NCBI RefSeq assembly: GCF_000583875.1
Contig: NZ_CP006571.1
Location: 186,001-250,000, forward strand
Reading direction: 5' to 3'
Length of the DNA: 64,000 bases
Source: Chlamydia avium 10DC88
GTDB lineage: Bacteria; Chlamydiota; Chlamydiia; Chlamydiales; Chlamydiaceae
Below the pieces are notes generated by a model. That model worked only from the letters and a program-made list of their open reading frames with translations, made no database searches and had not been told where the DNA came from. The first letter of the stretch is position 1. Each line of letters starts with the position of its first letter. This document shows positions 1 through 9,061 of this stretch, piece by piece. The translations under genes and the position numbers were made by a program.

Positions 1-1847
1 ACATATCCAGGAGGAGACCCCATCATTTTGGTGGCAGCAAATTTCTCCATATATTCGGACATATCTACTTGAATTAAAGCATCTTCACCGCCAAACATTT
101 CAATGGCAATTTGTTGAGCTAATAATGTTTTCCCTACCCCCGTGGGACCAAGAAATAAAAACGATCCCGTAGGCCGATTAGGATCTTTAATTCCTGTGCG
201 AGAGCGGCGAATGGCGCGACAAATGCTTGTCACTGCCTGATCTTGGCCAATAACTTTTTTGCGAAGAGTGTCTTCGAGTTTCAATAACTTATTACTTTCA
301 GCTTCCGTCAGTCTTGCGGAAGGAATTCCTGTTTGTAAAGAAACAACTTGAGCCACAGCTTCTTCATCTACGGGAATTTGATGTTCTTCTTTATGATTTT
401 CCCATTCTTGTTTCATATTGGCAAGGCGTTCACGAAGCTTTTTCTCTTCGTCTCTTAGACCTGCTGCTTTTTCATATTCCTGAGTGCCGATTGCTTGCTC
501 TTTAGCTTGTTTTGTACTTTCAATTTCAGCTTCTAATTTCATCAGTTCTGTGGGTTGTCCCATAGTATTGACGCGTACACGAGCCCCTGCTTCATCCAGT
601 AAGTCAATTGCTTTATCTGGGAGAAAACGTCCATGTACATATTGATCTGACAATGTAGCTGCAGCCCTTAATGCTTCTTCTGTAATAGATACGTTGTGAT
701 GTTCTTCATACTTTTTCTTTAATCCACGTAGGATTTCTACAGTTTCTTCTACACTAGGGGGATGGACGATAATTTTTTGGAATCTACGTTCTAAAGCAGC
801 ATCTTTTTCAATATGTTTGCGATACTCATCAATAGTTGTAGCACCAATACATTGGATTTCTCCACGAGCTAATGCGGGTTTTAAGATATTCGAGGCATCA
901 ATAGCCCCCTCAGCTGCTCCAGCTCCTACTATCGTGTGTAATTCATCAATGAATAAAAGAATATTACCATGTTTACGTACCTCATCCATAACAGCTTTGA
1001 TACGTTCTTCGAACTGTCCACGATATTTTGTCCCCGCAATCATTAATGCTAGGTCCAGGGTAATCAGTCGTTTTTTACGTAAAGCGTCGGGGACTTCGTT
1101 AGAAACAATTTTTTGAGCCAACCCTTCAACAATAGCCGTTTTCCCTACCCCAGCTTCACCGATGAGCACAGGATTATTCTTTCTACGACGACAAAGGATT
1201 AAAATTAATCTTTCGACTTCTGCAGATCTACCGATGACAGGATCTAAACGGGACTCTTTAAACATTTCTGTTAGATCATAGCCATAGGCTTTAAGAGCAG
1301 ATAGTTTATCACTTCTATCGCTATTTAAAGTATGACCTAAGGAAGAAGATTTTGAAGAAGAAGAACTATTACGAGAATGAGAAGACGAAGAAGGGGGGAG
1401 TTGTAAATTAAATGTTTCAAGCTCTTTAAGAATTTCCTTGCGGACTTCACGAGGATCAACATGTAAATTTTCTAAAACTTGTAAAGCCACACCGTCCGAT
1501 TGATTTAAAATGCCCAGTAACAGGTGTTCAGTCCCTACGTAATTATGTTCTAAAATACTAGCTTCTTCATTTGCTGATTCAAAAGATTTTTTTACTCTTC
1601 CTGTTAAAGCAGGGTCTCCATAAACTTGAATTTCAGGACCATAGCCGATTAATCTTTCAACTTCTTGTCTGGCTGTGTCGAAATCAATACCAAGATTACG
1701 TAATACATTAACAGCAACGCCTTGACCTAGTTTGAGTAGACCTAAGAGTATATGCTCAGTACCTAGATAGTTATGATTTAGTCTTTGAGCTTCTTTTTTA
1801 GCCAGTTTAATAACTTGCTTTGCCCTATTAGTAAACTTCTCAAACAT
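1..1847 (-). CDS. clpC: ClpC AAA+ protease ATPase subunit (C-terminal end cut by window edge)
   Basis: ClpC-type Hsp100 unfoldase that feeds substrates to ClpP. The first 615 or so residues are visible, starting [17 protein letters not shown] at 1847. Two N-terminal Clp_N repeats are recognised by their matching [12 protein letters not shown] and [12 protein letters not shown] segments. A serine-rich linker follows near residue 155, then the first AAA module with Walker [11 protein letters not shown] near residue 230. The middle region carries a UVR-like [20 protein letters not shown]. The second Walker [14 protein letters not shown], is near residue 565. The remaining C-terminal part lies left of base 1. 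No CIRCE-like repeat was seen upstream. The identification is secure; ClpB is excluded by the UVR-type middle domain. Confidence 0.96.
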   Translation of the reverse strand, partial: MFEKFTNRAKQVIKLAKKEAQRLNHNYLGTEHILLGLLKLGQGVAVNVLRNLGIDFDTARQEVERLIGYGPEIQVYGDPALTGRVKKSFESANEEASILEHNYVGTEHLLLGILNQSDGVALQVLENLHVDPREVRKEILKELETFNLQLPPSSSSHSRNSSSSSKSSSLGHTLNSDRSDKLSALKAYGYDLTEMFKESRLDPVIGRSAEVERLILILCRRRKNNPVLIGEAGVGKTAIVEGLAQKIVSNEVPDALRKKRLITLDLALMIAGTKYRGQFEERIKAVMDEVRKHGNILLFIDELHTIVGAGAAEGAIDASNILKPALARGEIQCIGATTIDEYRKHIEKDAALERRFQKIIVHPPSVEETVEILRGLKKKYEEHHNVSITEEALRAAATLSDQYVHGRFLPDKAIDLLDEAGARVRVNTMGQPTELMKLEAEIESTKQAKEQAIGTQEYEKAAGLRDEEKKLRERLANMKQEWENHKEEHQIPVDEEAVAQVVSLQTGIPSARLTEAESNKLLKLEDTLRKKVIGQDQAVTSICRAIRRSRTGIKDPNRPTGSFLFLGPTGVGKTLLAQQIAIEMFGGEDALIQVDMSEYMEKFAATKMMGSPPGY

Positions 1848-2204
1848 AGAAACCTGAAAGATTCGGTAGAACTTTCCTTAAGCATATACGAAATTTAAAA
1901 TAATGATGCAACTTTTCGATAGTATGGATTAAAGTTCTATAAGGACCTAGTGAAATTATTAAAAATCTATCTGCTAGATAGAGCATTTTTGTAATCAATA
2001 TTTTAGAACCTTGAGAAAGAGTAGGCAGCAGTTCTTATTATTACTTATCTTGAATCTGTATTAATTGCTTTGTTCTAACTAGATCTATTTCTGGTTTGCA
2101 AGTTTGAATTAATTTATTGTTTTTAATTTTTAATAAAATCTTTGTGATTTAAATGAAAATTTAATAAAATTCCCCTTCTTATCTTTTCAATAACCTCTTT
2201 TATT
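1848..2204. other. clpC/lplA divergent intergenic region
   Basis: These 357 bases separate two divergent genes and must hold both promoters. The DNA is very AT-rich. I found no open reading frame, RNA gene or convincing inverted repeat, and no sigma hexamer pair that stands out from the AT-rich background. Confidence 0.5.
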
Positions 2205-2927
2205 ATGGTAGAAAGAATCCGTATCATAGATTCTGGAAAAGCAAGTGCAAGTAGCCATATGGATAGGGATAAAGAGCTTCTTGCTAACTTGAAAAAGGGT
2301 GAAGCAATTCTTCATCTTTATGAATGGGAGGGTGTTTATCCTCTTACTTATGGTGTTTTCATACGTCCAGAAAAGTTTCTAGTGAGCAATAGGGAAGAAC
2401 TAGGAATGGACGCTGCTTCACGTCCTACAGGAGGTGGATTTTTGTTTCATCACGGGGACTATGCTTTTTCCCTACTTGTTTCTTCAGAACATCCTATGCA
2501 TCGCAACAGTATTCTAGAGAATTACCGCAGCGTGAATTCCTTAGTTTTAAAGGTGTTAAATAAAATTTTCCGAATAGAAGGAACCCTCTCTAGTGATGAG
2601 GATTCTCATCACTCTATAGAATCCAATTGTTGTATGGCTAAGGTTTCAAAATATGATGTTTTAATGGGAAATAGAAAAATTGGTGGAGCTGCTCAGCGCA
2701 CGGTAAAGCAGGGTTTTTTGCATCAAGGTTCTATATTTCTTTCCGGAAGTACTACGGATTTTTACTATAAATTCCTTTTGCCCGAAGTCGCGGATCCTAT
2801 TGTTTCTGAAATTAACCGTTGCGCGTTTTTCCCCCTAGGTATTTCTGCTCCTTCTGAGGATTTAGTTATGGCAAGAAAGGAAATTAAAGAAAAATTTATT
2901 CAGATATTTTCTTGTGAGTACTTATGA
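2205..2927 (+). CDS. lplA: Lipoate-protein ligase family protein
   Basis: A 240-residue BPL/LplA-fold protein expected to attach lipoate or octanoate to lipoyl-domain lysines. The family motif RPTGGGFLFH is at residues 73-82, and the binding lysine region GNRKIGGAAQ at 155-164 (K158). It starts at ATG 2205 and its stop overlaps the next start by 4 bases, so the two genes are probably translationally coupled. Three genes downstream lies an orphan H-protein, a plausible substrate; the E2 component SucB is also encoded in this window. Octanoyltransferase (LipM-like) activity cannot be excluded from sequence. Chlamydiae are known to have two LplA paralogues; which one this is rests on gene order. 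Confidence 0.85.
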   Translation: MVERIRIIDSGKASASSHMDRDKELLANLKKGEAILHLYEWEGVYPLTYGVFIRPEKFLVSNREELGMDAASRPTGGGFLFHHGDYAFSLLVSSEHPMHRNSILENYRSVNSLVLKVLNKIFRIEGTLSSDEDSHHSIESNCCMAKVSKYDVLMGNRKIGGAAQRTVKQGFLHQGSIFLSGSTTDFYYKFLLPEVADPIVSEINRCAFFPLGISAPSEDLVMARKEIKEKFIQIFSCEYL

Positions 2928-4342
2928 AGTATTGGTGGAGTTTTCTTACTATTCTTTTCTGTTCCTTCTCAATGAAACACAGTTTCGCTATCACGATAGC
3001 TTTCCCTGATTCTAATGATAAGGCAGGGATCATTGTCCATGATAATAGTATTGAAGTATACCAAAAATTATTAGCTGCTGTAGATAGTGCTCAGTACTAT
3101 TTTGAATTTTGCCCCTGTATGGCGGGGGGAGAGATTCTAAAGGAGGTTATACTACATTTAGACGCGCGTATGTCTGAAGTTCCTACTCTCCGTTCATCTA
3201 TGATTATTCAACCTACAGTTATTGACGATCAAGATAAGCAGCTGCTTATAGATATGAAAACGCGCTGGCCTGACAGGTTTTCCTATGTATTCACCGGATG
3301 TGCGCCTGGATCAAGCATGTTATCTCCTAATGTTATAGAGATGCATATGAAGTTTTCCATAGTGGATGGAAAATATATTTTTATTGGGGGGACTAATTTT
3401 GAAGATTTTATGTGTACTCCTGGGGATATAGTCCCAGAACATGCAGATTCTCCACGCCTGGTTGTTGGCGGAGTCAAACGTCCGCTAGCTCTCCGAGATC
3501 AGGATATAACCATAGTTTCAGAGACACTTGGCATAGCGCTTCGAAAAGAGTTTTATGCTCACTATTCTCTCTGGAGTTTTTTTGCTGATAATCACTGGTT
3601 GAATAAGTATCTCGATGCTTTTCGTGATTTGCCTTTCCCCGAATTAACTTGGGATCAAGCAAAAGGAAGCTACTGCCCAGAAATTGAAGAGAGCATGGAT
3701 TTGATTCATACAGATTTGAGTAACATTAGTATGGTTATTTCTGGCCCAGATGAGTCTAAGAATGAAATTACCGAAGCTTATGTAGATTTAATAAATCAAG
3801 CAGAAACATCAATAAAAATTGCTAATATGTATTTCATTCCTAAAGATGAAATTATGGATAGTTTGCAATCAGCATGTTTCCAACGGAAAGTACCCACAGA
3901 AATTATTACAAATGGTTGCGATGAAAATAGTCCTGCCCTGACATCCGTATATGCTTGGGGTAATCGTATGAACTATTTTTTCTTATGTTACGGAGAACGT
4001 CCCGCTTTATGGAAAAAACATATTTTCAATCAACAACCGAATATAGCTTTCTCAGTGAGTGAATTTTCAGTTCCTGATACCGAACTGCATAAAAAATGCA
4101 TGATTATTGACAACAGCATTTTTGTAATTGGAAGCTATAATTTTGGGAAAAAAAGTGATCTTTTTGATTATGAAAGCATTGTAATTATTCGTTGTCCTCA
4201 GGTAGCTGAACAAGCAGACCGAGTATTTCAAAAAGATCTTACATTATCCCAACCTGTAGATTCTAATAGGATTTTACAGTGGTATTTTAACCCCGTTCAT
4301 CATTTTGTTGGTCATTTGCAAATTAATTTTATGCCTGCATGA
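2924..4342 (+). CDS. Exported phospholipase D superfamily protein
   Basis: A 472-residue protein with two HKD active-site motifs. The first is HMKFSIVDGKYIFIGGTNFE at 141-160 and the second starts HKKCMIIDNSIFVIGSYNF near 389. Both H, K and D residues are intact, so a phosphodiesterase or phosphatidyltransferase reaction through a phosphohistidine intermediate is expected. The N-terminus (MKYWWSFLTILFCSFSMKHSFA) looks like a cleavable signal peptide, so it probably acts in the periplasm or beyond. The start overlaps the lplA stop (ATGA). Chlamydiae have several PLD-family proteins; this one corresponds by order to CT284. Cardiolipin-synthase-like activity is possible, but the substrate cannot be read from sequence. 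Confidence 0.85.
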   Translation: MKYWWSFLTILFCSFSMKHSFAITIAFPDSNDKAGIIVHDNSIEVYQKLLAAVDSAQYYFEFCPCMAGGEILKEVILHLDARMSEVPTLRSSMIIQPTVIDDQDKQLLIDMKTRWPDRFSYVFTGCAPGSSMLSPNVIEMHMKFSIVDGKYIFIGGTNFEDFMCTPGDIVPEHADSPRLVVGGVKRPLALRDQDITIVSETLGIALRKEFYAHYSLWSFFADNHWLNKYLDAFRDLPFPELTWDQAKGSYCPEIEESMDLIHTDLSNISMVISGPDESKNEITEAYVDLINQAETSIKIANMYFIPKDEIMDSLQSACFQRKVPTEIITNGCDENSPALTSVYAWGNRMNYFFLCYGERPALWKKHIFNQQPNIAFSVSEFSVPDTELHKKCMIIDNSIFVIGSYNFGKKSDLFDYESIVIIRCPQVAEQADRVFQKDLTLSQPVDSNRILQWYFNPVHHFVGHLQINFMPA

Positions 4343-4429
4343 TATTGGAAACATGATTAGACAGAGCCTATGGTTTCTTAGGGATCCTACTTGGTTTTTT
4401 TCTAATCAATCGTTTACACTGAGTTTTTA

Positions 4430-6526
4430 TTGTTTACATCTCTGAGGGTAGCTTTGCTAGCATTTTTCTATAAGCATCAGAAAAAATTTATTGGTTTGGT
4501 GATCGTTGTAGTATGTGTATCTGGGATAGGAATAGGTTGGGGGCGCTATCCAGGAGAATCAGCAAGTCAAAGACAACAAAAGAAAACAGTATTTTCTATA
4601 AAGGGAAGAAAGTACTCCAAAAGAGAGTTTTCTGCTTTTAAGAAATTTTTTATCAATGAAGCGTACCCTTTTACAGGAAATCCTCAAGAATGGAATTTTT
4701 TAAATGAAGGTCTGCTAACTGAGAAGTTTTTGACTAATAAACTAGGAGAGAAACTATTTTTAAAAGTCTATTCTCAAGAATTTCCTGCTTTTAGTAAGGA
4801 GAAATGCTATCAAGCTTATCGTCGTTTCGATACTCCTTTTATTTCTGCTGAAGAAGTATGGAAATCATCAGCTCCTCATTTATATGAAGCTTTAATGAAT
4901 TTTCAACAAATAGAGAACCCCGTATCTCCATCGGGATTTGCTGCGCGTGTACGTCTTTTTCTAGAAGAGAAGAAATTTCCTCATTACATTTTAAAGCAAA
5001 TGCTTGAATATCGCAGGAAGATGTTTAATTTGCCTCACGATGGAGCTCTTCTTAATGGAAAAGACCTCCGTTTATTTGGCTACAGGAATCTCAGTGATTG
5101 GTTTGGGGATGCCTACATATCCAAAGCAGTAGAAGCATTATTACGCTTTGTAAATGAACAAAAGAATCATATGCATATGCCATCGATAAAGGAGGCTCAA
5201 CAAGATTTTTATGATAAAGCTAAACAAGCTTTTGTGAAATTAAGTAAGCATACAGATATGCATCTTACTTTTGATCAATTTATCAATGATTATTTTAATT
5301 TTATTGGCGTGAGTTCTTCGGAATTTTTTAAAATATATAGGGAGATTCTTCTTTGTAAGAGGGCCTTTTTGCAGTTAGAGGGTAGCGTAACATTTGACTA
5401 TCATCCCTTACAGGAATTTTTCTCTATGGGGAGAGATTCTACTTCAGTTGAGATTGTCAAACTGCCTCGGGAATATCATTTCAAAACACTTGAGGACTTA
5501 GAAGCTTTTGAAATCTATCTTCGGTTAGTTGGTGAACGTACTCGTGATTGTCTTGATGTCCCTCGATTTGTTTTGCCAATAACAAAAATCAAATCTAAAG
5601 AACCTCAACTTGTTGGAAGAAGATTCCTACTGAGTTATAAAATGATTTGTCTTCGGGATTTAGAGACTAAAGTACCTATGGTAGAAGTTCATCAATGGCA
5701 ACAAAATCCTGATAATTTTCAAATCCTTCTCCAGGAATTCCCTGAAACTGAAACATGCTCGTCAAGTAAAGATTTTCAGAGCTTAAAGTCCTCTCTTGTG
5801 GAAAAGATTCATTCTTTTTCTCGTAAAGAGATCTTGCGTTCTCATCCTGAAAAAATTAAGAAGTGGCTATCTCAGAGTACAAGTAAAAGTAATGAGGTGT
5901 TTTTATCTTCAGGGAAAGACAGTGTGCTTGAAGGAATTCTTGATGGCAAAGAGCTGTCCAGTCTACTTATTGATAATGAAGTGCTTGAGGCCTACACCCA
6001 AGATGGGGAACATTATTACACATTTATTGTAGATACATGTTTTGGTGATGAAGAAATCATTCCTTATCGTGAAGTTTTGCGTAAGGGATTAGCAAAAACT
6101 TTAATTGCCTCACACAAAGATCCTCTACACATGGATAGAGTTATTTCTGCTTTAAAAGCTCGTTATCCTGGGATTGAGGGCGAAGAATTATGGCAACGAC
6201 GTCTTTGGGATTTAATAGAAGAGCAACGCCAGGGAGTGTATCAAGCAGGGACTTTACCTTGGCACTTGGATAAATCAATAAAAATCTTTACTCGAGGAGA
6301 CCAAGATCTTCCTCAATCCTATGCGGTTCTTTCTGCTATGGAAGAAGGTTCTCTGTCTCAAGTGGAATTTCATTCTGGAGAAGGCCCCTTTTTCTATAAA
6401 TGTCTATCCCATGAAATTTGTAAAGATCCTGCATGTGTGGATAAATTATTTTTAGCTAAAGGACATTTAAATGATGAAGTTCTTAGTGGTTATATAGAAC
6501 ATTTTATTGATCAAGGAGTGAGATAA
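4430..6526 (+). CDS. Conserved chlamydial membrane-anchored protein (CT283-like)
   Basis: A 698-residue protein of unknown function. After a short basic N-terminus there is one hydrophobic helix at about 20-37 (IGLVIVVVCVSGIGIGW). The rest is hydrophilic and probably periplasmic. The segment just after the helix (KTVFSIKGRKYSKREFSAFK) resembles the start of SurA/PpiD-type chaperones, where a short strand precedes the first helix; this is a weak resemblance, and I see no PPIase domain. The start is TTG at 4430 with only a weak upstream TGAG, so the exact start is uncertain. Its stop directly abuts the next ATG, suggesting an operon with the H-protein gene. Confidence 0.75.
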   Translation: MFTSLRVALLAFFYKHQKKFIGLVIVVVCVSGIGIGWGRYPGESASQRQQKKTVFSIKGRKYSKREFSAFKKFFINEAYPFTGNPQEWNFLNEGLLTEKFLTNKLGEKLFLKVYSQEFPAFSKEKCYQAYRRFDTPFISAEEVWKSSAPHLYEALMNFQQIENPVSPSGFAARVRLFLEEKKFPHYILKQMLEYRRKMFNLPHDGALLNGKDLRLFGYRNLSDWFGDAYISKAVEALLRFVNEQKNHMHMPSIKEAQQDFYDKAKQAFVKLSKHTDMHLTFDQFINDYFNFIGVSSSEFFKIYREILLCKRAFLQLEGSVTFDYHPLQEFFSMGRDSTSVEIVKLPREYHFKTLEDLEAFEIYLRLVGERTRDCLDVPRFVLPITKIKSKEPQLVGRRFLLSYKMICLRDLETKVPMVEVHQWQQNPDNFQILLQEFPETETCSSSKDFQSLKSSLVEKIHSFSRKEILRSHPEKIKKWLSQSTSKSNEVFLSSGKDSVLEGILDGKELSSLLIDNEVLEAYTQDGEHYYTFIVDTCFGDEEIIPYREVLRKGLAKTLIASHKDPLHMDRVISALKARYPGIEGEELWQRRLWDLIEEQRQGVYQAGTLPWHLDKSIKIFTRGDQDLPQSYAVLSAMEEGSLSQVEFHSGEGPFFYKCLSHEICKDPACVDKLFLAKGHLNDEVLSGYIEHFIDQGVR

Positions 6527-6868
6527 ATGTGGTATTCTAGTTATCATGTATGGATTTTACCAATTCACGAGAGCATTGTTCGTTTAGGTGTCACTAAGAG
6601 AATGTGTAGTAATTTAGGGGAGATTCTTCATATTGATCTTCCGGTACTAGGGAATGTCTGTAAGGAAGGAGAGGTTCTAGTTGTTTTAGAATCTTCTAAG
6701 TCTGCTGTTGAAGTATTGAGCCCAGTTTCTGGGAAAATTATCGAGGTGAACCAGGGTCTTATGGAGGATATTAAGCTTTTGAATACTTCCCCTGAAGATT
6801 TAGGCTGGTTTGTTGTTGTTGATTTAGGACGACCTCTAAATACTGAAAATTTATTAGCTAAGGATTAA
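6527..6868 (+). CDS. gcvH: Glycine cleavage H-like lipoyl protein
   Basis: A 113-residue lipoyl-domain protein. The lipoylation loop is LESSKSAVEVLSPVSG with the target lysine at K58, and the preceding strand GEILHIDLPVLGNV fits GcvH. ATG 6527 follows the previous TAA with no gap. No glycine cleavage P or T protein is in the window, and chlamydiae are thought to lack that system, so the likely role is as a lipoate carrier or relay for LplA rather than glycine oxidation. That role is an inference supported by lplA lying three genes upstream. Confidence 0.85.
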   Translation: MWYSSYHVWILPIHESIVRLGVTKRMCSNLGEILHIDLPVLGNVCKEGEVLVVLESSKSAVEVLSPVSGKIIEVNQGLMEDIKLLNTSPEDLGWFVVVDLGRPLNTENLLAKD

Positions 6869-6917
6869 TTTTTTATAATTTTTATTTAATTTAATGTGTT
6901 GGTGACTTATTAAGTAT

Positions 6918-6945
6918 TTGTTTTTATTTTCTTAAGTAGTAAAAT
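6918..6945 (+). promoter_or_regulatory. Candidate sigma66 promoter for the Inc-like pair
   Basis: TTGTTT at 6918-6923, a 16-base spacer and TAAAAT at 6940-6945 match the major sigma factor consensus well (4/6 and 5/6). It lies 33 bases before the first Inc-like start. Confidence 0.45.
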
Positions 6946-6978
6946 ATCCATCCAAAAAGAAAGAACACCTGTTTAGCT

Positions 6979-7269
6979 ATGTCTTTATCCGTAGGTAACT
7001 GTTTTTCTCCCCAAGTAAAAGTAGAAAGTACTCAAGTTACGTTATCTAGGTGTTTAAAAATACTGTCTCTTGTGATTACGTTATTAAGTTTAGCAGTGAT
7101 TGTTCTTGTAGCTTATGGGTTGTTTGTTGTTCCTTTGATTTCTACTCAACTTGTAATACGTATAGTGAGTGCCTCGATAACTTTAGTAGCTTTAGTTTGT
7201 TCTTGTGTTCAATATTATTTTCTTCATCGTTATGAGAAATTATTATTTGATAGTAGAAATTTTGTGTAA
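6979..7269 (+). CDS. Inc-like small membrane protein 1
   Basis: A 96-residue protein whose only clear feature is a bilobed hydrophobic region: two helices at about 27-52 and 55-81 joined by a very short turn (VVPLIST). This is the hallmark topology of chlamydial inclusion membrane (Inc) proteins, which are secreted by type III secretion and inserted in the inclusion membrane with both ends facing the host cytosol. It lies 17 bases before a second protein of the same design, and the pair sits between gcvH and the nqr operon, where C. trachomatis has nothing comparable as far as I recall. The function is unknown; an ordinary small inner-membrane protein is the alternative. Confidence 0.65.
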   Translation: MSLSVGNCFSPQVKVESTQVTLSRCLKILSLVITLLSLAVIVLVAYGLFVVPLISTQLVIRIVSASITLVALVCSCVQYYFLHRYEKLLFDSRNFV

Positions 7270-7286
7270 ATAATCAGAGGGTACTT

Positions 7287-7619
7287 ATGCTAATTCATAT
7301 TCGTAGATTTCAAAAACCTTCTTCACAATATGAAAATACGGCATCATTGTTACATGAATTAAGCAATAATGTAGAAAGATCTGCGGGGATAAGAATTTTT
7401 TCTAAAGTTTTATCAATATTTATGGCTGCTTTAGCACTGTTAGTAATGATTATCTTTACTATTCAAACTCCAATGGTTACGCCCCTAGCATTATATACGG
7501 CAGTCTTTTTAGCATGTTGTATTCTTACTTATATGGCAATTTTTGTTGTACAAGGTGTGCTTACACACCAATCTTCCTCTAGACTATACCTAAATACATC
7601 GGAAGGTAGAGTATCATAA
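7287..7619 (+). CDS. Inc-like small membrane protein 2
   Basis: A 110-residue protein with hydrophobic helices at about 40-60 and 66-90 separated by a short TPMVTP turn, the Inc pattern. The N-terminal 38 residues are hydrophilic, which is compatible with a type III secretion signal. A good ribosome binding site (GAGGG) precedes ATG 7287 by 6 bases. The short gap from the gene upstream implies co-transcription. Its 3' end faces nqrE with only 9 bases between. The hydrophobic regions of the two pair members differ in detail, so if this is a duplication it is old. Confidence 0.65.
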   Translation: MLIHIRRFQKPSSQYENTASLLHELSNNVERSAGIRIFSKVLSIFMAALALLVMIIFTIQTPMVTPLALYTAVFLACCILTYMAIFVVQGVLTHQSSSRLYLNTSEGRVS

Positions 7620-7628
7620 GCAGGGAGA

Positions 7629-8420
7629 TCATCTTCCCGTGGATTTTTCTTTTTTAGTGATTTTTGCCTTGGGGCGGGGAAAACGGCTTCTTTTCACAGA
7701 GAGAGAAGTTACTGTACTTACAGGAGTTTCTTCTATTTGAGCTATTTCTTCCACTACGGCAGGAGGAGTAGTGTTTGCTGGTTTAGCAATATCAATTCCT
7801 GTCAGACTCATGAATGCCATAGCCATAAGGCCTGTGGTGATAAATGAAATTCCCGTCCCTTGTAAATTTGTAGGAATATTGCAGTAGGCGAATTTTTCTT
7901 TTATAGTTGCAAATAGTACGATAGCTAACCACCATCCGCATCCCGATCCCAAAGAAAAAATCATCATAGGAATAAAGGGATAGTCACGAGTGATACCAAA
8001 AAGAACACCTCCTAGTATAGCACAGTTTACGGCAATTAAAGGTAGAAAGATTCCTAAGGAAAGATAGAGGTTTCTGGAAACTTTTTCTAAGAAGAGTTCT
8101 AGAATTTGGGTAAAAGCTGCAATTACCACAATAAAAACAATAAATTCGAGAAAACTTAAATTTACGTTTGCTAATTCTGGAGATATCCAGACGAGGGCTT
8201 TAGGCTTAGTTATGAATGTGTGGACTAGCCAATTGATACTTCCAGTGATGGTGAGGACCAGTGCTACAGACATTCCTAATCCGCTTGCTGTTGATACTCT
8301 TCCAGAGCAAGCTAGATAGCTACACATTCCTAGGAAATTTGAAAGGAGGATATTCTGAATGAAAGTTGCTTGTAGAAAGATTCCTAAAACATTGAGCCAC
8401 GTATATTCGCCTAACCACAT
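7629..8420 (-). CDS. nqrE: Na+-translocating NADH:quinone reductase subunit E, with C-terminal extension
   Basis: An integral membrane subunit of Na+-NQR with six expected helices, starting MWLGEYTWLNVLGIFLQA. Segments such as NILLSNFLGMCSYLACSG and AVNCAILGGVLFG fit NqrE, and the cysteines expected to bind the intramembrane iron are present. At 263 residues it is about 60 longer than the usual 200. The extra part, from about residue 210, is proline-, threonine- and then lysine/arginine-rich (ending KITKKEKSTGR) and probably cytosolic. It is the last gene of the nqrB-C-D-E run, starting 2 bases after nqrD. Confidence 0.93.
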   Translation of the reverse strand: MWLGEYTWLNVLGIFLQATFIQNILLSNFLGMCSYLACSGRVSTASGLGMSVALVLTITGSINWLVHTFITKPKALVWISPELANVNLSFLEFIVFIVVIAAFTQILELFLEKVSRNLYLSLGIFLPLIAVNCAILGGVLFGITRDYPFIPMMIFSLGSGCGWWLAIVLFATIKEKFAYCNIPTNLQGTGISFITTGLMAMAFMSLTGIDIAKPANTTPPAVVEEIAQIEETPVSTVTSLSVKRSRFPRPKAKITKKEKSTGR

Positions 8421-8422
8421 AC

Positions 8423-9061
8423 TTACTTCTTCACTTTTTTAGATCGCAGAATATTTATTATCCAAATCATCGTACCTAAAAGAAAAAAGGCTGAGGGAGC
8501 GAGAACCATTAAACCCAAATTCTCATAACGATCAGGATGTATTTCTGATGCATAAAAACATTTGGGGATTATGTGTATACCACATAAAGTCCCAAATCCA
8601 AAGAACTCTCGGATGATACTTACTAAAATCAGCACCCAACCGTATCCTAATCCTGAGGCGATGCCATCTAAGAATGCAGGAATGGGAGGAACATTTCTAG
8701 CTAGACTTTCTGCTCTACCCATAACGATACAATTAGTAATAATTAATCCGACAAATACAGAAAGCATTTTTGAAATGTTAAATAAAAAAGCCATAAGAAA
8801 TTGGTCTATGACGATGACGAACAAGCTGATAATGATTAGCTGAGTGATCATACGTACACTATCGGGAGTCACTTTCCTTAATAAAGAGACAAAAAAAGAA
8901 GAACACCCTGTAACGAAGCTTACGGCAAGTCCCATAGTTACGGCAGTGCTTACTGTTGTTGTAACAGCAAGAGAAGAGCAAATTCCCAAAATAGCAACGA
9001 GAGGTTGATTATTATTCCACAGGGGATCGATAAAATAACTTTTATAAGATTTACTTGTCAT
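8423..9061 (-). CDS. nqrD: Na+-translocating NADH:quinone reductase subunit D
   Basis: A 212-residue polytopic membrane subunit, paralogous to NqrE. It contains [20 protein letters not shown] near the start and the conserved [21 protein letters not shown] and [10 protein letters not shown] segments typical of NqrD. I chose ATG 9061 ([10 protein letters not shown]) because it overlaps the nqrC stop by 11 bases, as is common in this operon; an in-frame start 30 bases further upstream would overlap nqrC more. It partners NqrE around the intramembrane FeS centre. Confidence 0.94.
   Translation of the reverse strand: MTSKSYKSYFIDPLWNNNQPLVAILGICSSLAVTTTVSTAVTMGLAVSFVTGCSSFFVSLLRKVTPDSVRMITQLIIISLFVIVIDQFLMAFLFNISKMLSVFVGLIITNCIVMGRAESLARNVPPIPAFLDGIASGLGYGWVLILVSIIREFFGFGTLCGIHIIPKCFYASEIHPDRYENLGLMVLAPSAFFLLGTMIWIINILRSKKVKK

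Noticed and set aside
314-1116. Plus-strand frames within the clpC region
   Set aside because: They are shadows of clpC on the opposite strand with no family similarity or ribosome sites.
1848-2204. HrcA/CIRCE heat-shock operator before clpC
   Set aside because: No TTAGCACTC-N9-GAGTGCTAA-like repeat is present.
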